Shown: one piece after another, positions 50,379 to 60,000 of the stretch
How positions within the stretch are numbered: the stretch's first letter is position 1
How the letters are laid out: each line of letters begins with the position of its first letter
From: Polytrichum commune
Lineage: Eukaryota > Streptophyta > Polytrichopsida > Polytrichales > Polytrichaceae
DNA length: 60,000 bases
Assembly: GCA_950295325.1 (NCBI GenBank)
Contig: OX485807.1
Coordinates: forward strand, 31,965,666-32,025,665
Direction of reading: 5' to 3'
Position numbers and translations under genes: made by a program
The notes under the pieces: model-generated
What the model saw: the letters and a program-made list of their open reading frames with translations, nothing else
What the model was told of the DNA's origin: nothing
Database searches by the model: none

Positions 50379-51180
50379 CACCAAGTTCTTGCAACTCTCT
50401 ACACATGAACATTATGTATAAGATTTGGTTTGATCACCAAGATGAATGCCATATTCGACAGAGTCATGTTGACGAACAATCCAAGTTTTGTGCACATGTA
50501 GGCATCAAAAGAGACTTCCTATGCAACTTGGAACTCAAATCTCTATCAAGTTCTCACAACTTTCTACACATAAACATAATGTACAAAATTTTGGTTTGAT
50601 CACCAAGATAAATGCGATTGGCAGCACAACTATGTTGATGATGTAGCCATGGCAAGTTTTGTACATATGAACCGTATGGCAGGACTCCGATGTCCCATAA
50701 TGCATCGATCCTCACATAAAGCCTGTGTTGACGTAAAAAATGATCAGTTGAAGGCGATCAAAGTGGCATTGAGCTTATCTCGACGTCTTGTCCATAATGT
50801 GATGTTTGAAGTTGGTTTTTATTTTCAATCACTGGCAACCACATTCTCTCATTTAGCTCTTGGCTACACTATTCCTTGGTCTTCTTCGACGCCATTGCAA
50901 ATGATGCGGGTGCCAACACCTTCCCCCTCTCTCTATAGGAGATACCCCCTAACCTAAAAGAATAATTAATGCATTTTTTGGCTCCGGTTTATGTGGGACA
51001 CCGATGTCTCACCATAAGGTTCATATGTAGGCATCAAATGACACATTTTATACAACCTAAAACTCAAATCTCCACCAATTTCTCGCAACTTTCTACACAT
51101 GAGTATTATGTACAAGATTTGGAATATGAGTGCCATTTGCAGCCGAATCATGTTGATGATGCAGCCATGGCAAATGTCAC
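50379..51180 (+). repeat. Three diverged direct repeats of about 150 bp
   Basis: Units near 50379-50497, 50493-50680 and 51022-51180 share, in order, catgtaggcatcaaa, aactcaaatctc, caactttctacaca, attatgtacaaga, gaatgcca, atgttgatgatg and agccatggcaa. Unit 2 and unit 3 include a preceding block missing from unit 1. Similar text occurs near 537-575 and 970-1000. No protein is evident. Confidence 0.7.
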
Positions 51181-51201
51181 ACACGTAAGGAACAAAGAAC
51201 A

Positions 51202-51277
51202 ACCATAGCTGAAGAGGGTAGAGTGATACTGAAGTAGGCACAAGCTAAGAAAACACTCTACCCTGCTTGGCTATGGT
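51202..51277. ncRNA. Candidate stem-loop (small-RNA-precursor-like)
   Basis: Arms of about 25 nt (accatagctgaagagggtag against its complement at 51253-51277) pair at about 22 positions around a loop of about 25 nt. The dimensions are compatible with a plant small-RNA precursor, but expression evidence is absent. It could equally be MITE debris. Confidence 0.25.
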
Positions 51278-51845
51278 ATTTTTCTCCCCACTTAGAAATA
51301 AACTTCCGCATTCATAAATTGCAAACCCCAAATTGTAGTGCATCAAAACAATAGTCAAGGCCACCACTTAACTATTAGTGCCCAACCAATGGAATCTGTA
51401 TTCGTACCCATGCTCCATGCCACTTGCAGGGTGAAGCAAATTAATAATAACGCCATGTTTACATGATCTTGTGCAAGTCTGAAAGAATGAAAAGATACCT
51501 CCCCTCAAGATACCTTTCACCTCAAATGCTTATGCTTGGCTAGGGCTTCGCGGTCAAGCTTAACACCATGATGCATAAGCCCATTGTCTAACTTGGCTAT
51601 CGCATCCCAATACTCTTGGAGGACTTCAACACTTAAGTTGATCTCTGGCTCCCAAAAATTATGCTCAAGTGCATATCCGAGACATTTAATCACATAGAAT
51701 TTCTTGGGGTGACATCAAGACCCTCTATCTTCATGTGAAAACACACGATGATGCATCCTCCTCAAAGAGTGGTGGAGGGGTAGGATGTACCTTGCCATTA
51801 GCTGTATATGGCCGAAGAAGTTATACATGAAAGACATTGTGAATC

Positions 51846-53154
51846 CTCGGGGGGGGGGCACTGGTGAAAAACGTAGGAACTACGTGCGATAAAATATAGG
51901 GTCTTGTATAAAAATTTGGCGTAAAATTTGTAAATTATTAGATGTAGTATAGGGTGCTTTGGGATTGTGAAACATGATTATATGTAATATAGCATTTGAC
52001 AAAACATGATTAAATTACCTAAGTGGTACATATAAAATAGCATGGAGAAAAAGCGATAGTTTCAAAAATTAAATACTTTGCCACCAAAATATGGCATGTT
52101 CTATATAGGAAGGGTTCAAAAGATAAGGGTGAAGGTTGGTACTAAGTGGGGCAATTGTTGGCAACCCATTGACTTGATGAAACGTGCAGTCCAGAATGGA
52201 AATAGAGAAACGCTCTTCCCAACTGCTATGGCTTACCTCCATTGGTTCAAAAAACAGCCGGGTCTCAACAAATATAAGTATGTTGAGAGTGACTATGTGT
52301 GGGTTGATGTGGATGCTATTATCTCAACTGTGTCTCTACTGTATGAATCAACTAGCAAAATCTACACCTTAGATGAGGTAGATGCAAACTCATTGAGTGA
52401 GTTCATTTCAAATAAAAAATAAGACTTGCTAAATTTGTACTATCTCACACATGTGGAGATATAATTTGGAAAAAGGGCTGAATGATCATTAGTATACCTT
52501 GAAATCTGTAGTAGTCATTTCAGTTCGAGTACCCTCATATCTCCCACATGTGTAAATGGTAGCCTAGCTAGTTTAGGTGGATTTTGCTTGCATGGCGTGG
52601 GATTTTCCTCCAATGTGTAGGATTGGAAGATCAAGGCATCAATTGTAGGGATTCTGCAAACCTTGTAAATGTGACTTTGAGACACATGTGGCTGGCATGT
52701 TCCCTAAGACCTCAAGGTTTCTAATTGTGTTATCCAACACAAATTTTATTTGTTGGCTCGTGTTGCTTAATGACATGTAATTGCAATCTTTTGTTGTTAT
52801 TGTTTAGTGTTTTTCTTTGCCCGGACTTCAGTGTGACCTTGAACCCTAAACCCTAGTAAATGTTTGTTTATCTTACTCTGTACATGTGTTTCTAACGAAA
52901 ATTCTATTGTATCATACACTTTAAGGAATGGGGGCAATCAGGGGAAAAAAATACATATAAGTAATATAGGGTACCATAAAATCAACCATCCAAGAATTTA
53001 TAATTACCAATAGGGTGCAAATAATCACAACAATTTACCATTATTTCAAAAATTAGCATCCCTTATAATCCTTTCTCATAGGTAAATAGCCCCCATTTTA
53101 ATAGGTCATTATCGCAGGTGTATGCAAAATATACAAGGGAGTGCCCCCCCCGAG
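51846..53154. mobile_element. 1309-bp element inserted in the chromovirus, 8-bp target duplication
   Basis: The ends read CTCGGGGGGGGGGCACT at the left and CTCGGGGGGGGCACT, inverted, at the right. The perfect 8-mer TGTGAATC flanks both sides (51838-51845 and 53155-53162). Removing the insert and one 8-mer rejoins the gypsy frame at the conserved KIH-NVFHV junction of the integrase tail, so the boundaries are confirmed by the host element's own reading frame. An 8-bp duplication fits hAT and also P or Zisupton-type (KDZ) elements; the G-rich end is unusual. No transposase is seen. A 114-codon ORF lies inside. Confidence 0.85.
52078..52422 (+). CDS. Unrecognised ORF carried by the 1309-bp insertion
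   Basis: The open frame extends about 6 codons upstream of 52078, which is a TTG; the first ATG is at about 52093 (MFYIGRVQKIRVKVG). It encodes about 110-120 residues with protein-like composition: aromatic and charged residues are regularly spaced, as in KWGNCWQPIDLMKR, YLHWFKKQPGLNKYKYVESD and YVWVDVDAIISTVSLLYEST. I see no catalytic motif, signal peptide or membrane segment. It reads like the last exon of a larger protein. It could be a captured host exon or part of the element's own accessory gene. It is intact while the chromovirus around it is riddled with stops, which suggests it arrived later. Confidence 0.45.
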   Translation: MPPKYGMFYIGRVQKIRVKVGTKWGNCWQPIDLMKRAVQNGNRETLFPTAMAYLHWFKKQPGLNKYKYVESDYVWVDVDAIISTVSLLYESTSKIYTLDEVDANSLSEFISNKK

Positions 53155-54960
53155 TGTGAATCTTAAATGTGCTTGGCAATTGCACGCGGTATACTACGAC
53201 CCCTATCCTCTTGGTTATCCGAAATGAGCCAATCCACTGTGGTAATAACTGTCTAGCACCTAGGACCTTCAACTTAATGTTGGTAGTACTTACAAGCACT
53301 TGCTAGTCCACCTCGTGATAAACTTCTCGTCTCTTGTTAGCATAGTATTTCTAATAGTTATTGCACAATTATTAAATGTATCTTGGCTTGGCCAATTACA
53401 TCTGACATATGCCTAGCAAAATTCTTTGCATCATGCACTTGATACCTGTTGATCCACTAATTGGTGTCACAAGATGTTGACTTGTGTTCATGACTGACAA
53501 AATATTCTGGGTAGACTCTTGCCAAAAGTCATTATATGAAAATTCTATCATAGCAAGGAATTAATCCTAGTCATCTTGCACTGGATTTAGATAATTTTGC
53601 AACATGTCCTCAATGATGTGGTTTATTTGTTTTGTCTATCCATCAGTTTGAGGATGAAATGCTATGGACATAGCCAACCTAATCCCCAAAAGACCATGAA
53701 ATGCATTCCAAAACCTACTTGTGAATCTAGCGTCCTTATTGCTTAGGATTATTTAGGCTAGACCATGAAGTTTATACACAACATCACAAAATAACCTTGC
53801 TATTCCTTTATCAATTTTGCGGGTCATGGTTGGCATAAAGTGGGTTATTTTGGACAACTTATTCTACACAATGATGGCATCATAATCATGAGTGGAAGGT
53901 GGCAAGCCAAAGATAAAATCCATGCTGATCACCTCCTAATTCATGTTGGAAATCTTCAATGGTTGTAACATGCTTGTTGGCTTCAGAGTACAAATTCTGC
54001 TTTGTTGGCAAATCTCACAAGATTTTTAAAAACTCATGATGGACCCTTGCAACTTAGGGCATCAAGAATTTACACGTGCCTTCTTCCAAGTCTTAGTTAC
54101 CTTGACATGATCACTATACATTGCATCATGATGTTCCCAGAGTAGAAAACACCTAATATTCGACCCTTGAAAGGACATAACTGGAACCACTATCGCCTGA
54201 TCATGCCATTTAGATGTGATTTTCAAAAACAAAATGCTTTAGATTGTGTGGGTTTGAGAGCTAAGGATCAAACGCATATTCCCTGCAATGGTTGTATGAT
54301 GTAACTTAGAATCCTTGACGAACTCAAGATACCCCTTACGTTAATTGTCTAGCTCTTTGGAATATTCTTGTATAATGTTGAAGGATTGAATCACTTGAAA
54401 GCACTTTGGGTGTCATCAAGGCCTTTTGAACACCCGTATCTAGTAGATTCCTACTTAGGGTATCAACCATATTGATATGTTATGGGTGGTATATCCACTT
54501 ATAGATAAAATTATGCTCCAAGAATTCCAACCATTGAGCTTGACGTTTTATAAATTTTGTTGTGTCTTTAAATACACGAGTGGGTTGTGATTTGTGGTTT
54601 GTTACCACAATGCACTCAACCCCCTCTAAGTAACACCGCCATGTCTGCATGGCGTGCACAATTGCTGCTCACGTACTCTTGCTTTCCAATGTCATAATTC
54701 CTTCCAGCATGGGAGAATTTCCCAATGTCAAAGGCAATAGATCTTCCTCCTTGAAGTAGGATTAACCTTGCCCCTATTAGAGAAGCATCACCGACGACCT
54801 CAAATGGCTCCCTTAACTTGGGTAAGGTCAAAATTGGCGCACGTGTTAAAGCCAATTTAACATTTTCAAAGGCACATTCACAATCCTTTGTCCAAATGAA
54901 CTACACTCGGTTTTAAAGACCTTTTACGGTAAAGTCGAGGCAAGGTCTCATCCTCCATCT

Positions 54961-57900
54961 TTCCCCAAAATATGTATTTTGAATTTTTATTCTTGCCGTT
55001 TATCTTAATAGTTTTTATTTTTTATTTAATTTTTTTTTGCTACATACATTTGAAGAATTGAAGAGCTCGAGAAAGAGAACCCTTTATAACATAACTAGTG
55101 AACAACAAAGATCTAAAATATATGTGGACTTTGGAGAAGGATGGAGCATGTGACCTTGCGTTATGGATCTTAAAAGTTGATAGTTACATGCCCATTTATG
55201 GCTCCATGAGTGGGGATGCTCTAACATCCAGAATTTTATTGAATTCCGACATCCCATTTTTTTAATTTCCAAAAATTGAATCAAGAAGCAACTCATGGTG
55301 TACAACCAACAAATCCATGTAACTGAATCCTCAAAATGCCATCAGCAAATTGAGGATGCTTCGTACTAGACTTGACTACAAAAGTCTATGTAGCAATGTG
55401 TGATCTAATTGATCTTTCAAGTTATAAAAGTGAGAAAGACATTGATGAATAGACTCACTCAGCAGGGCTTACAGATTCAGTAATAATTCACTCACCAAAC
55501 TGATGGAGCATGCTTACTTTGCAACTGCAATCAGAAATGAGCGATTGCTTGAGTCAACAATTTATTATCCGTGTTACAAGCATTATTGCAACTGGCTTCA
55601 ATTAAAACTTTGCACTCAGGGTTTGCATGAAGACCAAAAAATTATTTGAAGTAGATTGGGAGGACTTTGAATTCAATGTCACCATCAGTTTCAGGAGTTG
55701 CGGCAGAAAGCAGTTATAGCTTTGTAGTTTGCAGTGGTTTTGCTTGGAGGAGCAAGTACTCAAGCACTACAAGCACATGAAACCTAGGCAACTCGTCTTG
55801 TGTTGGTGGAAATTGTCCTGCGTCATTGAAATTCTTCAAAAGTCTATTAGTGTAGTAGATTGGTAAGAGAATTCATTTTCTCAAGACAAGTTGCGTAGGT
55901 CTCATATGTCAATAGTGAAGCAATCTTCATAGTAATTTCTTTTTTGTTGCGTATTGTTACATGTTGAAATTGGTCTTTTCAGTTTACTACCGAATTATTT
56001 GTGCCTCTAGCAGTGTTGTGATGCTACCGGCATACGAGTCCCATATCACACAACATAAGTAACTTACATTTCTATAAACCTACCAATATGATATATTTAT
56101 GATTTTTTTAAGCTGTGGAAGGCGTGCCTTTTGGGACTTCGCGGACTTGTATGTTCGTAGTGCGATGTTGTGGTCAATGGCCTTTTAGTTCATTGAATCT
56201 TTAGGTTGCTTGGTTATGGTTTGTCAATGTGTTTGGGTTGTACTTTGATCACTATGTGGGTCGAAACGCGTCTTATCCAAAGATGTCTCCTAAACCTGAC
56301 TTGGAGTAACTGAGTGGACTTGTGAGGGTGTCTAAAACCCAAGACCTCAACCTAGACCCCTTGAAAACTTGAGGCTAAGCCGCCTAATAGTGTTTGGATA
56401 GTTGACCTAATTCTAGCACTTGATTTCCCGTGCACCCTACCATAGTCACGGTCCACCCAATTAGAGTGGGAGTATTTGGGTCAACCAACTACTTCAACCA
56501 ACCATGTGGGAACCAAGGGCTTGCCCTTGAGAGAAATTAAGTGCAAGTAAGCTTGTAAGCCTTCGTTTGAGGTGCTCACCTAATTAGAAGATAGGCAACA
56601 TTCTTCAAGACCTCTCTAATTCTTGATATTCGGATTTACGCATCGAATCAAATTAACTTGAAGAAAATTCTACACGCCATGATGCACGCCAGTCACAACA
56701 TCAAAGTCATCTCTCTGGCAATCAACATTTAATTTATTTTTTTTAAAGTTTTTTCCATGTTCCTCCACTTGCAGGCCATGGAGGACATGAAAAGTTTCCT
56801 TGAATACCTACACACATTGGATGCCTGTCAAGCTGAGGTCCATCAACTGTATCCATCTTCAAGGTGAGATGAGGTAACCAAATTCACAGCACCAAAAAGT
56901 TGCCTGAATATATATATACTTGGTTGAATGTGTGGTAAGGTGCGGTTGAGCAGTGAATTTTGATCCTCATGGGGTTTATGTTTATTCCCTTAAGATGGCA
57001 TCAGAGCCAATACAACAACAATCAAGACATGACTGGCAAGAATCTTCTTAAAAATTAAAATTAAACATCAAGACTAGTTAGCAAGTTGTGGTTTCGATTG
57101 CAAGAGAAGGATGAACAGGTAAGACTTTAGGATCTCATGATTCTTGATTGATTTAGCGTTTGATTGCAGTTGTAGTATTCCAAGTACCACGTTTATACCG
57201 ACTCATGCACATGCTTCTAGCAGTGGTTATAGGATTCTGTGAGTATTTTCTACCGACAACTCACAAGGAAGAGAGAATCAGACAGTCGGCAAGTTAAAGC
57301 TCAAAACAGACAGATTCACAAAAAAAAACCTCCAAGTGACAAACTATATCGGCATCTGTACTGCAGGCACGTGCAGATTGGCTGACCGATTAAACTCTTG
57401 CAATTCTTGGCTACAATATGGTGGTGGATACTTCCGAATGAAATTTTAGCGGTAGAAGAGGTAGCAACCATTTATTATGTGGCCACTGAGGAGTTTGTGG
57501 GACTGCATGAATATATCACACTGATTAGGAATTGGTTGTCTTTTCGATATAGCCCATTTGAAACATGTGTCATCTAGGACCTGTCAAAAAAGTACATTAT
57601 ATTGTGCCTCCGAATGGTCAATTTGACACGCCGTTCATACGTACAAAATGTGGTCTCTTTGATGGGTCACAATATAGGCACATTTTAAACTGGCCGTGTC
57701 GAAAATACCTCTTTTTCCTACTAAGTCTCAGAAGCTCAAGAGTTTGAGTGAACTGCAATTCATAAGCGCGCAGACACCAAGTGAAGAGTTACTATTATTT
57801 GAAACTTTGGGGGTGAATTTTTATCATTGTCGGTATCATGTGTGTCATTAATGTTGTACTGAAGCAACACGAGAAGCCACTTGAAACTCCAATCAATGTG

Positions 57901-58189
57901 TGAGTTATGGACACTGAGAAAGCTTGAAAACCTACAGTAATATTCCCCATGGGTATCAGTTTTGTTCTTACTTTGTCGTGTGTATACCACCAGAGTGATT
58001 ATAACTCAGTTATGTTAGTCTTTCGAATCTAGCATGATTGATGTACAGTGTATAACATCTATATTTGGGGAATTAAAGTAAGTCATTATGGGCAGATTCT
58101 TTATTGGGGCAGGTCGCTTGTAAGTTGTGAAGGAATATCCGGTGACTTGCAGTCTGAGTCTTGTTTGGGGGCGTTGACAATTGCAGTTG
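54961..58189. other. No gene recognised
   Basis: Moderately AT-rich, frames short, no domain. Isolated splice-like words occur, such as caggtaag at 57116-57123, but I cannot build a gene model. Confidence 0.35.
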
Positions 58190-58445
58190 CACCTAACCCA
58201 ACTTGCCCCGTGATTCTAACTTCTGAGTTTGAAGGAATGTGGTCCTACTGTGGGCACTTCGCAACTCTCCCAAATTAATTCTGGCCGTTGGATATGATTG
58301 AGGGTTTCTCTCAACCGGTTAGCAATTTGCAATCACGGGAGATGGTCATTTCATTTCAGGTTCAGAATTGGAGTTGAGATGCAAAAGTTATGAGAAGTCA
58401 AAGCGAAGGTTCTCTTTCTCTTTGAACAATATCACATGGTAGTAG
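58190..58445 (+). repeat. Old direct duplication, copy 1
   Basis: Matches 59510-59760 with many changes. Shared ordered words include attgtgggcacttc (tactgtgggcacttc here), ggccrttggat, gagttgagatg, gaggtcaaag/aagtcaaag, ctctttctc and atcacatrg/a. Confidence 0.6.
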
Positions 58446-58924
58446 GGTCTTCCTGATCATTGTGTTCCAATTTTGAACCTAGGATGGTGTCTATGTTCTG
58501 AGCACATGTTCTGATCTCATCGTAACACATGCCTTTTTGGTGTCCGTTCTTAACTACGATTCTTTAATACTCTTCAAGGTATGTGCGCCATATAAGAAAT
58601 TTAAATATTCAGCATATGAAAATTATAGGCGGTCAATTCAACTCCAACACATGACCAACAACCACAATAGTGCTCCAGCAAGTCATGAGAACAATGTAGT
58701 GAGTAGCTCATCCATGCATGAAACTCATCTGCAGTGATTCAAATCGTGTAGTGAGTAGCTCATCCAGTCAAATTGAAAATTCAATGTGCATGGGAAACTT
58801 GGTCAGAGAGTGCAAGCAAAAGGCACTTCAACTCCACCCACACAACACATCGCCAAGCATCATTTAATTCAGGTTTAATTTGGCCTTTCTTGAAACTCTG
58901 CAGTGCTCGCAAGTGTCAAAATGA

Positions 58925-59460
58925 ATGATATACACACGAGAATTCTGGAGAGGAGATGGAAGCGAAAACAACACAGAAAAGAGCCCAAAAACCTGTCACT
59001 AACGGAAGCAGGTTTGAGGTCCAATATTGTCCGTCTGAAAGGTTTGATGAAATCCCACAGTGTGGATCCAGCTTGCCATAATATGAACTTGAAATTGTAG
59101 TTGGCTGGTACTGTCGACAAGTCAATATTGAAATGCAAATACATGAGAAACTCTGGAAGAAAATGAAAGCAACAGCAACACCAAGAACCCCACAATCTGT
59201 CACAAAGTAGAGGGGAACTGATTGTAGCTTGAGGTCCATGTCGAGGTTTTTGATCCATGACATAATTTGACAGTGTGACGCCAGACCCATAGAAACAAAG
59301 AGAAAATTGGAGAAAGTTGTCTACTTCTCCAATTTGTAGTATTTACAAATGTGCTTGAAAACTTTAGCGAGGTTTGGAAGCAAAGGACACGAGAAGCTTC
59401 AAATCTGTCATAAATCAGGGAAGCAGGCTTGAGGTTTGATGAATATGAAGACATTGTAAT
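58925..59460 (+). repeat. Three degenerate tandem-like units
   Basis: Units at about 58930-59060, 59140-59275 and 59355-59460 share gaaagcaacagc/ggaagcaaagg, caaatctgtca, agcaggcttgaggt and a tttgat/atgacataat tail. They lie between the two copies of the 58190/59510 duplication. Confidence 0.6.
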
Positions 59461-59509
59461 ACCATCTGGGGAACATACAATTATCTAGAGAAACTCTCAT
59501 CTCTTGCTT

Positions 59510-59760
59510 GACATTCAAAGAGATGATCCAAACTCGTCAACTTCCAAGGTTTGTGGCCGTATTGTGGGCACTTCCAACTCCTCAAAAGCATTTGGCCATT
59601 GGATCCGATCGGGAAATTGCCTCATCTGGTTGGAAATCGCGAGTCACAAAGATTCTCATGTCATGGGCATTTTCATGTTCATATTTAGAGTTGAGATGTG
59701 AAAATCTTAAGAGGTCAAAGTGAAGATTCCCTTTCTCCTTAAGCGATCACATACACTAGG
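59510..59760 (+). repeat. Old direct duplication, copy 2
   Basis: Partner of 58190-58445, about 1.3 kb away. The pair could be remnants of long terminal repeats or a segmental duplication. No TG...CA ends or primer-binding site were found. Confidence 0.55.
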
Positions 59761-59906
59761 TTTCCCCCCAGTTTTGTAATTGATCACAATGGTAAATGCT
59801 TTATCCAAATCCTTAGATTTTCATATCCCATCCAGTGAAAGAAAACCACTGGCAAGACTGCGCATTTCATGAAGTGATAGGATATGAAGTCTAAGTATTA
59901 GGTACT

Positions 59907-59971
59907 CGTTTTATTGGAAAGGTTATCGGTGCAGAACCGGTTCTGCACTGATGACCGGTTCCAATAAAACG
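59907..59971. repeat. Palindrome, 65 bp, with perfect 20-bp core
   Basis: The core GTGCAGAACCGGTTCTGCAC (59929-59948) is its own complement. The flanks CGTTTTATTGGAA and ttccaataaaacg extend it with one indel. AACCGGTT recurs just after, near 59983-59990, so an element may continue past the window. Confidence 0.9.
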
Positions 59972-60000
59972 ATTACCGGACATAACCGGTTGGCTGCTTT

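Larger units (their letters stand above)
51517..54960 (-). pseudogene. Decayed Ty3/gypsy chromovirus pol (RT/RNase H, integrase, chromodomain)
   Basis: Read on the minus strand, the parts are in normal pol order. An RT/RNase H segment lies at 54616-54860 (ALTRAPILTLPKLREPFEV, GDASLIGARL). An integrase zinc-finger fragment CEICQQSRICTLKP lies near 54010. The integrase core lies at about 53560-53960 (SMDFIFGLPPSTHDYDAI, THFMPTMTRKI, SNKDARFTSRFWN, AFHPQTDGQT). The integrase tail lies at 53160-53299 (LLPQWIGSFRITKRIG). A chromodomain (FYVIKCLGYALEHNFWEPEI) ends at a stop at 51517. A purine-rich tract (ttgaggggagg on the minus strand, about 51496-51506) follows and could be the polypurine tract. 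There are several stops and frameshifts. The upstream gag, protease and most of RT are missing beyond 54960. No LTR pair was identified. A separate element splits it at 51846-53154. Confidence 0.9.

Noticed and set aside
1-60000. CRISPR arrays, bacterial operons, riboswitches, rRNA and tRNA genes
   Set aside because: No regular repeat-spacer array, ribosome-binding pattern, or recognisable tRNA or rRNA sequence was seen; the window is eukaryotic.

Overview
The window looks like nuclear DNA of a land plant. It is AT-rich, gene-poor and full of transposable-element debris. One clear host gene is present, a spliced guanylate kinase at 41585-43976 (+) with six coding exons and short GT-AG introns. 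The compact introns, a Tc1-type transposase and a nearly intact pogo/Tigger element suggest a non-seed plant such as a moss, liverwort or lycophyte. That placement is inference; the sequence alone does not fix the species.

Layout. 1-2860: no recognisable gene. 2861-4205: a 1345-bp foldback element with a perfect 9-bp target duplication (Mutator type); each arm holds an almost identical 107-codon ORF. 4300-5220: a dispersed repeat split by a 474-bp TA-flanked MITE, with the unoccupied version at 23380-23700. 8134-8655: small repeats. 8902-12141: a complete 3240-bp pogo/Tigger-like element with TA duplication and a transposase frame broken by one TAG. 12406-12694: a 289-bp CACTA-ended MITE with 3-bp target duplication. 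15590-15870: a foldback. 16676-17338: a 330-bp tandem duplication. 17911-19119: a Harbinger-like element with TAA duplication. 21081-22634: a MITE and a long dispersed repeat. 25907-26853: an element with about 27-bp inverted ends and an internal duplication.

31500-34110 is a decayed LINE (reverse transcriptase plus C-terminal zinc-finger region, + strand). 35582-36310 is a decayed Tc1-like transposase (+). 38078-38309 is a GC-rich foldback MITE, and 39313-39980 holds two more small elements. 40590-41584 is the GC- and GA-rich promoter/leader of the guanylate kinase, the only stretch that looks like a transcribed single-copy locus. 45900-51200 is mostly unassigned DNA with minisatellites and direct repeats. 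51517-54960 (minus) is a decayed Ty3/gypsy chromovirus pol whose integrase-chromodomain linker is split by a 1309-bp element with 8-bp target duplications; that element carries an unrecognised 114-codon ORF. 55000-60000 has no recognisable gene but holds old duplications and a palindrome at the right edge.

The genes do not form a pathway. Guanylate kinase is a housekeeping nucleotide enzyme embedded in mobile-element DNA. Several insertions can be bounded precisely because target duplications or empty-site copies are visible within the window.
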